From assembly GCA_964516925.1 (NCBI GenBank), contig CAZEXL010000001.1, positions 116,376-180,375 on the forward strand: 64,000 bases of DNA. Reading direction: 5' to 3'. Both the position numbers and the translations under genes were made by a program. The notes under the pieces were generated by a model. The model worked only from the letters and a program-made list of their open reading frames with translations. It ran no database searches and was not told where the DNA came from. This stretch comes from CAG-552 sp964516925 (GTDB taxonomy: Bacteria > Bacillota > Clostridia > Christensenellales > Pumilibacteraceae). Below, in pieces: positions 32,697 through 41,501 of this stretch; within the stretch, counting starts at the first letter, position 1, and the number at the start of each line of letters is the position of its first letter.

Positions 32697-33637
32697 TTCT
32701 TTCCTTCATTCAATATTTTTAACGCAAACGTAGTTATTGCAAGCTTGTCGCCTATTAATCCGCTTTTATAATTACCGTCCACTTCGTGCAAATCGTCAAG
32801 AATACTTTTTAGCCGCCTTGGCGAAAACTCCTTAGCTTGCGCCTTTAACTTTTTTAGCGGATAATCGCTTAAGCCTAGATTCTTTTTTAGGTCGTCATCG
32901 CTTTGAGTTACCGAAACGTACAAAAGCTTGCGAAAATGCGAATAAATTATACCGAACACGCCCGCTACGTTGCCGTCGCCTATCATATCGTTTAGTATGG
33001 TAAGCGCGCGTTCGCTCTTGCCTGCCGCTATGCAGTCGCCAAGTTCGAAAACTTTATATTCGGCGTCGGCGTTTACAAGCGACTCTACGTCGTCCGTTTG
33101 AATAACGCCGCCCTTTTTGTACGAAATTAGTTTTTTAAGCTCGACGGATATTCGCGACATATAACGATTGCAACTATCGATTAGCTGCTTTGCCGCGGCT
33201 TCGGTAATCCCTACATTTGCGTTTGCGCACTCACGCGCAATATACGCTGTAAGCACGTTTATCTCTTGACGAGAACAATCCACAACCGTTAGTTTGTCGG
33301 ATATGCCACTGAGATTTTTTGTAGGAACCGCGCTTACTAACACTATTACGGTATCGGGCGACGGCGAAAGCAAATACTTTTTCAGATCGGTTGCGTCTTT
33401 TTCGAACTTCTCGACTTCCACAAGCCTTATCGGGCTCATTATCGGAAAGACAACAGCCGCATTTACTATATCCGACGCAGTAGGTTCGGTAAGGCGAATC
33501 AAATTCATTTCAGGCAATTCGCACAAACTCTCGAAGATTTTTATCGCGCTGGAAATAACGAACGGATCGTCTCCGCTAAGCAAATAGCACGCTTCCCTTT
33601 TTTGCGACAAACGCTTTTTCAGCTCGATAAACTTCAT
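32693..33637 (-). CDS. holA: DNA polymerase III subunit delta
   Basis: 314 aa clamp-loader subunit that opens the beta sliding clamp. Opens MKFIELKKRLSQKREACYLL, followed by SGDDPFVISSAI typical of the family. I take the ATG at 33635-33637: it is 7 nt downstream of a TACAAT -10 box and has no Shine-Dalgarno, so it is likely leaderless. The 12 extra codons upstream overlap the promoter. Confidence 0.9.
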   Translation of the reverse strand: MKFIELKKRLSQKREACYLLSGDDPFVISSAIKIFESLCELPEMNLIRLTEPTASDIVNAAVVFPIMSPIRLVEVEKFEKDATDLKKYLLSPSPDTVIVLVSAVPTKNLSGISDKLTVVDCSRQEINVLTAYIARECANANVGITEAAAKQLIDSCNRYMSRISVELKKLISYKKGGVIQTDDVESLVNADAEYKVFELGDCIAAGKSERALTILNDMIGDGNVAGVFGIIYSHFRKLLYVSVTQSDDDLKKNLGLSDYPLKKLKAQAKEFSPRRLKSILDDLHEVDGNYKSGLIGDKLAITTFALKILNEGKK

Positions 33638-33644
33638 AGAATAT

Positions 33645-33673
33645 ATTGTAATACAAAACGGCAAATTTTGCAA
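33645..33673 (-). promoter_or_regulatory. Sigma-A promoter of holA
   Basis: Minus strand TTGCAA (33668-33673), 17-nt spacer, TACAAT (33645-33650); seven nt to the ATG. Confidence 0.7.
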
Positions 33674-33764
33674 GTGTTTTATTGATTACTTTACAAAATG
33701 CTCGTAAGATTTTATGCGTTTAGTGTGTTTAGTATTATTACTTAAACCCATCGAGATGCAAAAT

Positions 33765-33797
33765 AAAAAGCAGAAACGTTATCCGTTTCTGCTTTTT
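33765..33797 (-). terminator. Terminator of the glmU-prs operon
   Basis: Stem AGCAGAAACG / CGTTTCTGCT with flanking A and T runs, just after the prs stop on the minus strand. Confidence 0.8.
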
Positions 33798-33809
33798 TGC
33801 GATTTGTTT

Positions 33810-34769
33810 TTACTCGATAAGTTTGGATACCGAAACTTCGTCGTAAATGTTTTTGATTGCTTCCGCAAAAATGGGAGCAACGCTTACGAGCTGAAGTTTG
33901 TCGAATTTCTTTTCTTCGGGGATTTCGATGGTGTTAAGCACGAAGAGCTTTTCGATTACCGAATTCTTTAATCTTTCGATTGCCGGTCCGCTGAGTACAC
34001 CGTGCGTGCAGCAAGCGAACACGTGCTTTGCCTTGCCTACTTCAACAAGTGCCTGAGCGCCTTGAACGATGGTGCCTGCGGTATCGATCATATCGTCGAT
34101 CATAAGGCACGTTTTGCCTTCGACGTCGCCGATTATGTTCATAACTTCCATTACGTTGGCCTTGGGACGACGCTTGTCCACTATAGCAAGCGGAGCGTTA
34201 AGCTTGGACGCAAGCTGACGAGCGCGCGCAACCGAACCAACGTCGGGCGAAATTACCACGAAGTCGTCGGACTTAACGAATTCTTCTTTGCAGATAGCTT
34301 GCTTTAAAACGGTAAGTCCGAGCAAATGGTCTACGGGGATACGGAAAAAGCCTTGAATTTGAGCGGCGTGCAAGTCCATGGTAAGAACTCTGTCCGCTCC
34401 TGCCGTTTGCAGAAGGTCGGCTACGAGCTTAGCCGTTATGGGATCGTGCGCCATAGCCTTACGGTCCTGACGAGCGTATCCGAAATACGGAATTACTGCG
34501 TTGATTCTGCCTGCCGAAGCACGCTTGAGAGCGTCGATAGTAACCAAAAGTTCCATAAGATTGTCGTTTACCGGCGCAGAGGTGGACTGAATAACGAACA
34601 CGTCCGCTCCGCGAACCGATTCGTCGATATGTACCGAAACTTCACCGTCGCTGAACTTGCCGACGTGAATTTGTCCGAGTTCTACTCCGAGAATCTTTGC
34701 AATTTCTTTTGCAAGCTCGGGGCAACCGTTGCAAGCAAAAATCTTCAACTTTCTTTCTTGTGTAACCAT
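33810..34769 (-). CDS. prs: Ribose-phosphate pyrophosphokinase
   Basis: 319 aa from the ATG preceded by GGAGGAAGGT. Makes PRPP from ribose-5-phosphate and ATP. Visible: IQSTSAPVNDNLMELL, the catalytic flexible-loop region YGYARQDRKA (as FGYARQDRKA), DLHAAQIQGFF, and the PRPP motif CLMIDDMIDTAGTI. Follows the glmU homologue, the common Gram-positive glmU-prs order. Confidence 0.96.
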   Translation of the reverse strand: MVTQERKLKIFACNGCPELAKEIAKILGVELGQIHVGKFSDGEVSVHIDESVRGADVFVIQSTSAPVNDNLMELLVTIDALKRASAGRINAVIPYFGYARQDRKAMAHDPITAKLVADLLQTAGADRVLTMDLHAAQIQGFFRIPVDHLLGLTVLKQAICKEEFVKSDDFVVISPDVGSVARARQLASKLNAPLAIVDKRRPKANVMEVMNIIGDVEGKTCLMIDDMIDTAGTIVQGAQALVEVGKAKHVFACCTHGVLSGPAIERLKNSVIEKLFVLNTIEIPEEKKFDKLQLVSVAPIFAEAIKNIYDEVSVSKLIE

Positions 34770-34811
34770 ACCTTCCTCCAAAGTTACTTTATATAAACGC
34801 CGCAGCGTTGT

Positions 34812-35885
34812 TTACTTTACCCAATCGGGCTTTACCGTTTGTCGCTCGCGCGCAATGGCAAGTGCCTTTGACGGCACTTCGTCGGTTATAGTCGATCCCG
34901 CCGCAACAAACGCTTCATCGCCGACCGTTACGGGCGCGATAAGATTGCAGTTGCTGCCGATAAACGCGCCGTCGCCAATTTGCGTTTTGTGCTTAGACTT
35001 GCCGTCGTAATTTGCTATTACTACGCCGCAACCTAGATTGCATCTTTTACCTACCGTTGCGTCGCCTACGTACGTAAGGTGCGCTATTTTGGTTTCGTCG
35101 CCGATATTGCTGTTTTTAATTTCCACAAAGTCGCCTATGCGGCAATCGTTGCCTATTATCGTCCCCGGACGCAAATACGCGTTGGGACCGACGGTGGAAC
35201 GCTTGCCAACAACCGACGACAGCACGTAACTGCTTTCCACAAAAGCGCCTTCTTCGATAATCGAGCCGTCGATAGTATTGCGGTTGCCTATAAGCGCATG
35301 CTCCTTAATTACGGTTTTGCCTTTTATAACGTTGCCGCAACCTATACGTACGCCCTTTGCGATAACGACGTCGCAACCGACGAACGTGGACGACGGATCG
35401 TCGAACTGCACTCCTTGATTCATATGATAAGACAATATTCTGTTTTTAAGCGCTTCGCTTACCAAAGCTACTTGCTTAAAGTTGAACGCCGTCATAAAGT
35501 CTTCTTCGTCGAAATAATATGGATTCTCGCTGTATATTTTATCGATTCCGAGCAAGAAAGCAGTCTTAAACACGTATCCGCGCGTCATTTTTAGTACGTT
35601 TAGCCCTTTTTGTTTAAGAACGGTAACGGCATCGAGCACCGTTTTGCGCGTAATAAGCGGAGTGTCGGAAAACAAAACTACCGTAAAATCAGTCTCTCGC
35701 TTTACGTAAGGACGAACGAGAACTGGAAGCGGAACGCTGTCGCTGTACGGAGCAGCCTCGCAAAAACTGTCACCAAGAGAAAAGCAAACCCATTCAAGCA
35801 TGGTTTTGCCCAAAATTTCGATAGAGGCCGTATCCCCCATATTTGGATATGAAACTTTTAAGACGATTCCGCAAATATTGTCCAT
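34812..35885 (-). CDS. glmU: GlmU-like protein with intact acetyltransferase domain but degenerate uridylyltransferase domain
   Basis: 357 aa against about 455 in normal GlmU. The C-terminal left-handed beta helix (about 150-357) keeps the acetyltransferase residues, including AHLTYVGDA (catalytic His) and NYDGKSKHKT, so acetylation of glucosamine-1-phosphate is plausible. The N-terminal half is about 100 residues shorter and lacks the LAAGxGTRM signature and the PK lysine: the equivalent stretch reads GIVLKVSYPNMGDTASIEIL. A relic SDTPLI corresponds to GDVPL. ATG is 6 nt past a perfect -10 box. Operon with prs supports the glmU assignment. Confidence 0.85.
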   Translation of the reverse strand: MDNICGIVLKVSYPNMGDTASIEILGKTMLEWVCFSLGDSFCEAAPYSDSVPLPVLVRPYVKRETDFTVVLFSDTPLITRKTVLDAVTVLKQKGLNVLKMTRGYVFKTAFLLGIDKIYSENPYYFDEEDFMTAFNFKQVALVSEALKNRILSYHMNQGVQFDDPSSTFVGCDVVIAKGVRIGCGNVIKGKTVIKEHALIGNRNTIDGSIIEEGAFVESSYVLSSVVGKRSTVGPNAYLRPGTIIGNDCRIGDFVEIKNSNIGDETKIAHLTYVGDATVGKRCNLGCGVVIANYDGKSKHKTQIGDGAFIGSNCNLIAPVTVGDEAFVAAGSTITDEVPSKALAIARERQTVKPDWVK

Positions 35886-35891
35886 AACTTA

Positions 35892-35920
35892 ATTATAACC
35901 CTTCTACTCGTTTATGTCAA
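35892..35920 (-). promoter_or_regulatory. Consensus sigma-A promoter of glmU-prs
   Basis: Minus strand TTGACA (35915-35920), 17-nt spacer, TATAAT (35892-35897). Only TAAGTT lies between the -10 box and the ATG. Confidence 0.85.
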
Positions 35921-36395
35921 TTTGTTTTGCGCAATTTTTTGCCCTTTCTCGCAGTTTTTTGAAAAACGCAGAGAGCATAGCAGAACATTCGTCTTGCATT
36001 ATTCCACCTACGATTTCCACACGATGATTCAGCTCGCTGTTTGTTACGTCCATAATAGATCCGCAACAGCCGAAACGGCGGTCGTACGCTCCGAAGTATA
36101 TGCGCTTTATTCTGGAGTTTACAGCAGCACCTGCGCACATGGCGCACGGTTCGAGCGTAACGTACATTTCGCAATCGGCAAGGTTCCACCTGTTAAGTTT
36201 TTTACCTGCTTTCTTTATTACAAGAACTTCGGCATGAGCCGTTCCGTCCTTTTGCGTGTTGCGCCTGTTGTGCGCGCGAGCTATTATTTTACCTTCGAAA
36301 ACTATGACGGCGCCCACCGGAACTTCTTCGATTTTTTCGGCTTTTTGCGCTTCCTTTATCGCCGCTTTCATGAACTTTATTTTTTCGTCTTTCAA
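35904..36395 (-). CDS. tadA: tRNA-specific adenosine deaminase TadA
   Basis: 163 aa. Zinc deaminase motifs TAHAEV (about 52-57) and LEPCAMCAGA (about 81-90) supply the His/Cys/Cys ligands and catalytic Glu. Converts A34 of tRNA-Arg(ACG) to inosine. The start is TTG (36393-36395) with AAGGAAT upstream. Last gene of the walJ-CPBP-rlmH operon. Confidence 0.95.
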   Translation of the reverse strand: MKDEKIKFMKAAIKEAQKAEKIEEVPVGAVIVFEGKIIARAHNRRNTQKDGTAHAEVLVIKKAGKKLNRWNLADCEMYVTLEPCAMCAGAAVNSRIKRIYFGAYDRRFGCCGSIMDVTNSELNHRVEIVGGIMQDECSAMLSAFFKKLRERAKNCAKQIDINE

Positions 36396-36410
36396 TGCCC
36401 TATTCCTTTT

Positions 36411-37241
36411 TTATTTTTCGTAAATTTTATCGTATAGTTTTACTATTTTTTGCGGCAAATCGATATTTCGATTTACGTCCGACGCAATTTGGGTTTCCGA
36501 TACCGGATGAGTAAGTAAATCGGGACCTATTTCGATAGTAACGGCAGGAATGCCCGTCGACACACACCAGTCTTTGTAGCCGCCCGAACTTCCTCCGTCG
36601 CCGTCCACGAGTTTATATCCGAGAGTATCGGCAATTTGCTTAGCCATTCTTTGGTCGCAAACGTTCGTTTGTCCGAAGTACCAATATACCTCTTGCCCTA
36701 GAGCATGGTAACTTACCGTAAACGCAGGCTTTACTTTTAGCGTAAAGTCTCGTAATGCAGCAGTTTCGGGCTCGCTGAACGGACGCTCTCCAACGTAGCC
36801 GTGAGGCGCAGGACCAAACGAATTGCCTTTGCCGAGTCCGAACTTTGCATCGAAATTATTGTTTAGGTCAACGCCTCGCGCGTTTGCCTTCCAAAGCGAA
36901 AAATCGTCGCTTTGGTTTACGCTTAAAAGCAACTCTTTGTATCTCCCCGCTATCGAAGCACCGCATTCGACGAGCAACGCTCCGTCGGGATTGAGCATGG
37001 GTAAAAAATATATGCCCGCAAAAGAATCTAAATTTCGATACGCTTGCCTTATTACGAGCGAAGCTGTAACGTTTTCGCGAGCGTGAATCGCACCGGTAAT
37101 TATAAATTGCTTACCGTAATCGCTACCCACATGGATATAGTAAATTTCGTTGCCGAGCAAACTTTTGCCTATGCTGCCCGTTTTTTCGCCGCAAAAAGAA
37201 AGATAATTTACGTCGTCGATTAAATTTTGATATGTGTACAT
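36411..37241 (-). CDS. M14 family zinc carboxypeptidase (gamma-D-glutamyl-meso-diaminopimelate type)
   Basis: 276 aa from the ATG preceded by AAAGGGG; the open frame extends 62 codons upstream across rlmH, which is not real. Zinc ligands HxxE are in GAIHARE and the third His in SYHALGQ; catalytic Glu in TIEIG. NPDGALL and DLNNNFDAKFG are typical of the M14C peptidoglycan peptidases such as YqgT/DppA. No signal peptide, so a cytoplasmic role in cell-wall peptide recycling is plausible. Confidence 0.88.
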   Translation of the reverse strand: MYTYQNLIDDVNYLSFCGEKTGSIGKSLLGNEIYYIHVGSDYGKQFIITGAIHARENVTASLVIRQAYRNLDSFAGIYFLPMLNPDGALLVECGASIAGRYKELLLSVNQSDDFSLWKANARGVDLNNNFDAKFGLGKGNSFGPAPHGYVGERPFSEPETAALRDFTLKVKPAFTVSYHALGQEVYWYFGQTNVCDQRMAKQIADTLGYKLVDGDGGSSGGYKDWCVSTGIPAVTIEIGPDLLTHPVSETQIASDVNRNIDLPQKIVKLYDKIYEK

Positions 37242-37276
37242 ATAACGCCCCTTTGTTGCATTATATGCGGCAAAAG

Positions 37277-37717
37277 TTACTTGTGATACGGCAACCCTTC
37301 CTTTATGGTAAACGCCCGATATATTTGTTCGAGCAAAATAACTCGCATAAGCATGTGCGGATAAGTCATTTTTCCAAAGCTTATCTTTTTGTTTGCGGCG
37401 TTTTTTACTCGCTCGTCCACGCCGCACGAGCCGCCTATCACAAACGACACGGTATCACTGTGTTCCAGCGTATCGGACAAAAATTCGGAAAATTTTTCGC
37501 TACTCATATTTTCGCCGTTTATATCGGTAAGAACGATGTAACCTTTTAGCGAATCGAGAACGTCAGAACTTTCGGCAATTATACCGTCGGGACGATCCTT
37601 TAGTTGCACCACCGAAACGTCGGCAAAACGAGAAAGCCTTTTTAAATATTCATCGCAAGCGTCCGAGAAAAATTTTTCTTTCAGTTTGCCCACCACCACG
37701 AGCCTTATTTTTTTCAT
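37277..37717 (-). CDS. rlmH: 23S rRNA (pseudouridine1915-N3) methyltransferase RlmH
   Basis: 146 aa SPOUT methyltransferase. The SAM-binding knot includes FVIGGSCGVDERV, and the C-terminus LLEQIYRAFTIKEGLPYHK matches the highly conserved family end. Start overlaps the upstream stop (ATGA). Confidence 0.95.
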   Translation of the reverse strand: MKKIRLVVVGKLKEKFFSDACDEYLKRLSRFADVSVVQLKDRPDGIIAESSDVLDSLKGYIVLTDINGENMSSEKFSEFLSDTLEHSDTVSFVIGGSCGVDERVKNAANKKISFGKMTYPHMLMRVILLEQIYRAFTIKEGLPYHK

Positions 37718-38733
37718 AGCCCGAATACGTAGGTAATAAACGTAGCTACGCCTGTAACGACTATTGCGCCGATAAAGAAAGCGTTGTCCTTAAGAGAAAC
37801 GGCTTTTTCGGATGACGCAAAATTGTAATTTAGTTCCAAGTAATAATCGGATTTGCGCGTCTTTCGGCTTATGGCTACGATCGTAGCGACAAGCCCGAAC
37901 ATTGCAAGCAACGCTAAAGCAAGCCACGACGTGAGGACTCCGAACGACAAACTACCGATTTGATCGTAGATGTAATCGTAAAATCCGCCGCCTACCGTCC
38001 AACCGTATTCCGTAGCGCTTTCCAAATACACGCTTGTAAAATTGTTCATGAAGTGCACTATCATTGCAGGATATATCGAACCGGTTTCGAGCACCAAATA
38101 GGCAAGCAATCCGCCAAGCACAGCCGTGTACAAAGTTTGCGTAATATTTTGATGAAAAAGCCCGAAAGCTATTGCAACCAAAATTATCGTTTTGCGTTTG
38201 GATTTAGTTGCGCGTAAAACGGTTAGCAAGCCGCCACGATTAGTAAACTCTTCGCATATTCCGGGCAAAACGGCCGTTAGAAGCACCGATAAAACAAAAT
38301 ACAAAGCGTTAAAACGTTCTGGCATTGCGCTGTCGCTTGACGACAAATTGTAGCCAAACAGCACGAGTATTATTTGCCACAAGTACGAAACCGCCATGCT
38401 GAGAATAATGACGAGCGCGCCGAGCGCAAACGATAGTAATATAACGCTTACGTTGCATTTACGAAAACCCGAAAACTCAAAAACGTCGCGCGCAGATTTT
38501 TTTAGTCTGAGCTTGTACATTAGTAACGGGAAAACGAAAAGTATTCCTATTTGTACCGGCACCGAGAATATTGCGTCAATTAACAAATCGTACCAATATT
38601 CGGTCATGGTATGATCAATCGTCGCCACCTGCACGTAATAAGTTACGATTCGCATTACAAGCAACGCAACGGATATTATAAACACGGTTAGACCGACCGT
38701 ACGGTACTCTTTTTTTATGTCACGAGTATTCAT
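37714..38733 (-). CDS. CPBP family intramembrane metalloprotease (copy 1)
   Basis: 339 aa with about eight membrane helices. CPBP/Abi motifs EEFTNRG (EExxxR), FGLFHQN (FxxxH) and MIVHFMNN supply the intramembrane active-site residues. Related to Rce1-type prenyl proteases; substrates unknown. GGAGAAAACT precedes the ATG. It follows a second CPBP gene directly. Confidence 0.9.
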   Translation of the reverse strand: MNTRDIKKEYRTVGLTVFIISVALLVMRIVTYYVQVATIDHTMTEYWYDLLIDAIFSVPVQIGILFVFPLLMYKLRLKKSARDVFEFSGFRKCNVSVILLSFALGALVIILSMAVSYLWQIILVLFGYNLSSSDSAMPERFNALYFVLSVLLTAVLPGICEEFTNRGGLLTVLRATKSKRKTIILVAIAFGLFHQNITQTLYTAVLGGLLAYLVLETGSIYPAMIVHFMNNFTSVYLESATEYGWTVGGGFYDYIYDQIGSLSFGVLTSWLALALLAMFGLVATIVAISRKTRKSDYYLELNYNFASSEKAVSLKDNAFFIGAIVVTGVATFITYVFGL

Positions 38734-38755
38734 AGTTTTCTCCTTGTTACGTTAG

Positions 38756-39901
38756 TTAGTAAAGAATTAAGCCACCTATAAAAGTTATAAACCATAAAAA
38801 GGCTGTAATGCAAAAGTACACGATAAACGCAACGCGATAAGTATTTTTGCCGAAACCGCCCGCCTTATCGCCGTTTTCAAGCTTATACTTTTGCATAAGC
38901 GCTTTTTGCCGCTCTAGCCTGTCGACTATTACCGGAGCACCCGTGTATGGATTGTATCCGTTTGACAAATAACGATTTTCTTCGGTTATTTGCGGCACGG
39001 AGTCCCCTTCGTAGATTGGCTGAAGAGTGTTTTCGTCTATCCATATAACTTGCGGATTTGCCTTATATTTTTGAGAGAACGCATCTTTTTCGATCTTTTT
39101 AAGTTTTTTGCATATAAACCAAACGATCGCTACGGCGGCTGCGGGCAACACCACACACGTTAGTAGCGTTATCGGCGCATTGTCGCCGATTTGAGAATAA
39201 AAGCCGTTTATGCTAAGTCCGAATTCGGAATACGACAGAAGTAATGCCAGCGCATTGCTTAATGCGTGAATGATCATCGAGCACAAAACGTTGCGACACG
39301 AAAGCATTACGTACGCCGACACTGTCCCAAGACAGAACTGATATATCGTCTGTTCGGGATTAACGTGCATAAGCGCAAAACACAAACCGCTTATTACGCT
39401 TACGCCAAGTTCGTCTCGACGCGATCTTATCAATCCGCTGCAAAGCGCGTTACGGAAAATCGTTTCTTCGCATATAGGCGCGGCAATTACCGTTGCGATT
39501 ATAAGCAATACTATGCCTACGGGACTAGATATCTCTAAGCCGCTCGAAAAGTAACCCATAGAGGAAAGTAGATATTCAAAATAGTACGCTAGCCCTATAA
39601 AACCGAAAAAACACACCGCGGCTATTGCAACGGAAGCCAATAGCGAGCGCACGGTTATTCCGTTTTTTAGCGAGAACGTAGCCTTTATGCCCTTCTTTTT
39701 TACGTATACAAAATACGTCGCAAAATATACGAGCTGAAAAACGATCATGCTTACGCATTGCGCGATTTCGTAACCGATCGTATCGGACGCATCGACCGAC
39801 AGCAAAACGACGCTCATTACGACTTGAGCTACGAGCATAAGCGCAAAAGCTATCAGCATAAGCATCGGTCCGTCGGACGCTTTGAAAGGTTTTTCGTTCA
39901 T
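38756..39901 (-). CDS. CPBP family intramembrane metalloprotease (copy 2)
   Basis: 381 aa from the ATG overlapping the walJ stop by one base, with GGAGATATC upstream. Motifs: CEETIFRN (EExxxR), FALMHVN (FxxxH) and MIIHALSN. C-terminal half adds a soluble linker (QNPYTGAPV-like region) and one more membrane helix. Differs enough from copy 1 that this is an old duplication or separate recruitment. Confidence 0.9.
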   Translation of the reverse strand: MNEKPFKASDGPMLMLIAFALMLVAQVVMSVVLLSVDASDTIGYEIAQCVSMIVFQLVYFATYFVYVKKKGIKATFSLKNGITVRSLLASVAIAAVCFFGFIGLAYYFEYLLSSMGYFSSGLEISSPVGIVLLIIATVIAAPICEETIFRNALCSGLIRSRRDELGVSVISGLCFALMHVNPEQTIYQFCLGTVSAYVMLSCRNVLCSMIIHALSNALALLLSYSEFGLSINGFYSQIGDNAPITLLTCVVLPAAAVAIVWFICKKLKKIEKDAFSQKYKANPQVIWIDENTLQPIYEGDSVPQITEENRYLSNGYNPYTGAPVIVDRLERQKALMQKYKLENGDKAGGFGKNTYRVAFIVYFCITAFLWFITFIGGLILY

Positions 39902-40671
39902 TAAGATATCTCCAAAAGTTCGCTCATTTTTTCTTGAGTCGCCACGCACACTCCTGCGCTTAGACCTTGACGCGTAAGTTCGTCAAAAGTAGTTTTGTAA
40001 GCAAGAGCGGGAGTGTTGTTTTCTTGAGACAAATGCCCCAAAAGAAAATGTTTCGTTCCGCTTAGCGCAAGCTTTACGGCGATTTGCGCGCATGCGGAAT
40101 TGCTTAAATGTCCGTAGTCGGACATTATTCTACGCTTGAGTTCGTACGTATACTGTGTGTTCTGCTTTAAAAGTTCCTCGTCGTGATTAGACTCGATTAG
40201 CGCAACGTCGCTGCCTTGAATATGGTTGACGTTTTCGGTCGTCAGCCTGCCTACGTCGGTAGCCACGGTTATTTTTTTGCCTTCGTGGTAAAAGCTGTAT
40301 CCTACGCAAGGCACGTCGTGACTTACGCTGAACGGCGAAACGGTTACGTCGCCGACGAAGAAGTCTCCGTCAAACTGCGTAAGCTTGTCGTACGACGGCA
40401 GAAGCTCACGCACTTTTCGATACGAGCGAACGTGAACGTACACCATAGGCGACAACGCCTTTACGACGCTTTTTATGCAGCCGACGTGATCGGAATGCAC
40501 GTGGGTAATAAGCAGACTTATCGGCTTGCCGCACTCGCCTAGCACGCGAAGGCTTTCGCACACTCTTTTTGCGCTTATTCCCGCATCAACCAAAATAGCA
40601 GTCGTATCGCTTGCAACGTACGAACAGTTGCCTCGACTGCCGCTTGCAAAAGAACAAAGTTTGAATCCCAT
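39901..40671 (-). CDS. walJ: WalJ-type metallo-beta-lactamase fold hydrolase (YycJ)
   Basis: 256 aa. Opens GFKLCSFASGSRGNCSYV, the YycJ signature; metal motif ITHVHSDHVG (HxHxDH) near 57-64, then SHDVPCVGY, ATDVG, and GHLS. WalJ proteins are 5'-3' exonucleases linked to DNA mismatch repair and cell-wall homeostasis in Firmicutes. In many Firmicutes walJ is followed by htrA and rlmH; here two CPBP proteases take the htrA place. Confidence 0.92.
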   Translation of the reverse strand: MGFKLCSFASGSRGNCSYVASDTTAILVDAGISAKRVCESLRVLGECGKPISLLITHVHSDHVGCIKSVVKALSPMVYVHVRSYRKVRELLPSYDKLTQFDGDFFVGDVTVSPFSVSHDVPCVGYSFYHEGKKITVATDVGRLTTENVNHIQGSDVALIESNHDEELLKQNTQYTYELKRRIMSDYGHLSNSACAQIAVKLALSGTKHFLLGHLSQENNTPALAYKTTFDELTRQGLSAGVCVATQEKMSELLEIS

Positions 40672-40672
40672 T

Positions 40673-41200
40673 TTAGTCTAAAAATTTAATAATTCCGCTT
40701 CGCTCTTTCTTTTCGGGAAGCGCGTCGACGTAACCTACGCTTAAAGCGGCGTACGGAACGTAACCGTCTTCGAGCTCGATCAGCTTTAAAACGTTTTCGT
40801 CCTTCGTTTTGTACAACATATTTATCCAGCAAGCGCCGAGGTTGAGTTCGGTTGCGGCAAGATACATATTTTCCATAATGCAACCTACGTTTTGCTCGGG
40901 CAATACCGATTCTTTTCCGAGCGAAACGACTATAAGCGCGTTGCCTCCGCGATAGAAATTAAATTCTCCGTTTGAGGTAAAATGAGCAAGCATCTGCTCG
41001 TTTAAAGTTGCTTTTATCGCTTGATTAAGCTTTTTAAGTCGCTCGCCTCGAATTACGGTAAGCGCAATTTGTCTGCTGTTCATAGCCGTCGGAGCCTCTA
41101 GCCCCGAAAGCATTATTTCGTTAAGTTTTTCGTTTTCGACGTCGACCGGCAAAAAGCTGCGAACGCTGCGACGATACTTTATACATTCAATCGTGTTCAT
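40673..41200 (-). CDS. Nitroreductase family protein
   Basis: 175 aa FMN-binding fold. The N-terminus ECIKYRRSVRSFLP carries the FMN-phosphate Arg residues; GACWINMLYK and YAALSVGY are typical later motifs. Probably reduces nitro or quinone compounds with NAD(P)H; exact substrate unknown. Starts 2 nt after the zinc-ribbon gene's stop, GGAGGATG within that gene. Confidence 0.88.
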   Translation of the reverse strand: MNTIECIKYRRSVRSFLPVDVENEKLNEIMLSGLEAPTAMNSRQIALTVIRGERLKKLNQAIKATLNEQMLAHFTSNGEFNFYRGGNALIVVSLGKESVLPEQNVGCIMENMYLAATELNLGACWINMLYKTKDENVLKLIELEDGYVPYAALSVGYVDALPEKKERSGIIKFLD

Positions 41201-41201
41201 A

Positions 41202-41396
41202 CTAGTGACATCCTCCGCAAGTAGAGCAATTGCCGGTACAATCGGACTTTTTGCAAGCCCCTACTATAAGCTTTCCGTTGTACACTTGGTTAGTTTTTCC
41301 ACCGCAGTATTTGCAGACGGGATACTTTCCGTCGGCTTTTACGAGTTCCTCGTAAACCTGCCCGCACTTTTCGCACTTTAATTCTATAAGCGGCAT
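41202..41396 (-). CDS. Small FmdB-like zinc-ribbon protein
   Basis: 64 aa. Two CxxC pairs (CEKCG, CKYCGG) form a zinc ribbon of the FmdB type; the C-terminus adds a cysteine-rich CKKSDCTGNCSTCGGCH tail. GGAGGTATTTTT precedes the ATG. First gene of the nitroreductase-walJ-rlmH-tadA operon. Confidence 0.85.
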   Translation of the reverse strand: MPLIELKCEKCGQVYEELVKADGKYPVCKYCGGKTNQVYNGKLIVGACKKSDCTGNCSTCGGCH

Positions 41397-41414
41397 AAAA
41401 ATACCTCCGATTAA

Positions 41415-41443
41415 ATTTTAGCATACCGACAAAAAATTGTCAA
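41415..41443 (-). promoter_or_regulatory. Sigma-A promoter of the zinc-ribbon-walJ-rlmH-tadA operon
   Basis: Minus strand TTGACA (41438-41443), 17-nt spacer, TAAAAT (41415-41420). Confidence 0.8.
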
Positions 41444-41501
41444 TGGTTGCAACCAAAAAAGAATAATTTTGTATGCAAAATTAAAAAGCGATTGTATCAT
41501 A

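Noticed and set aside
33714..33971. 85-aa plus-strand open frame near the prs terminator
   Set aside because: Overlaps the terminator and the antisense of prs; no ribosome binding site.
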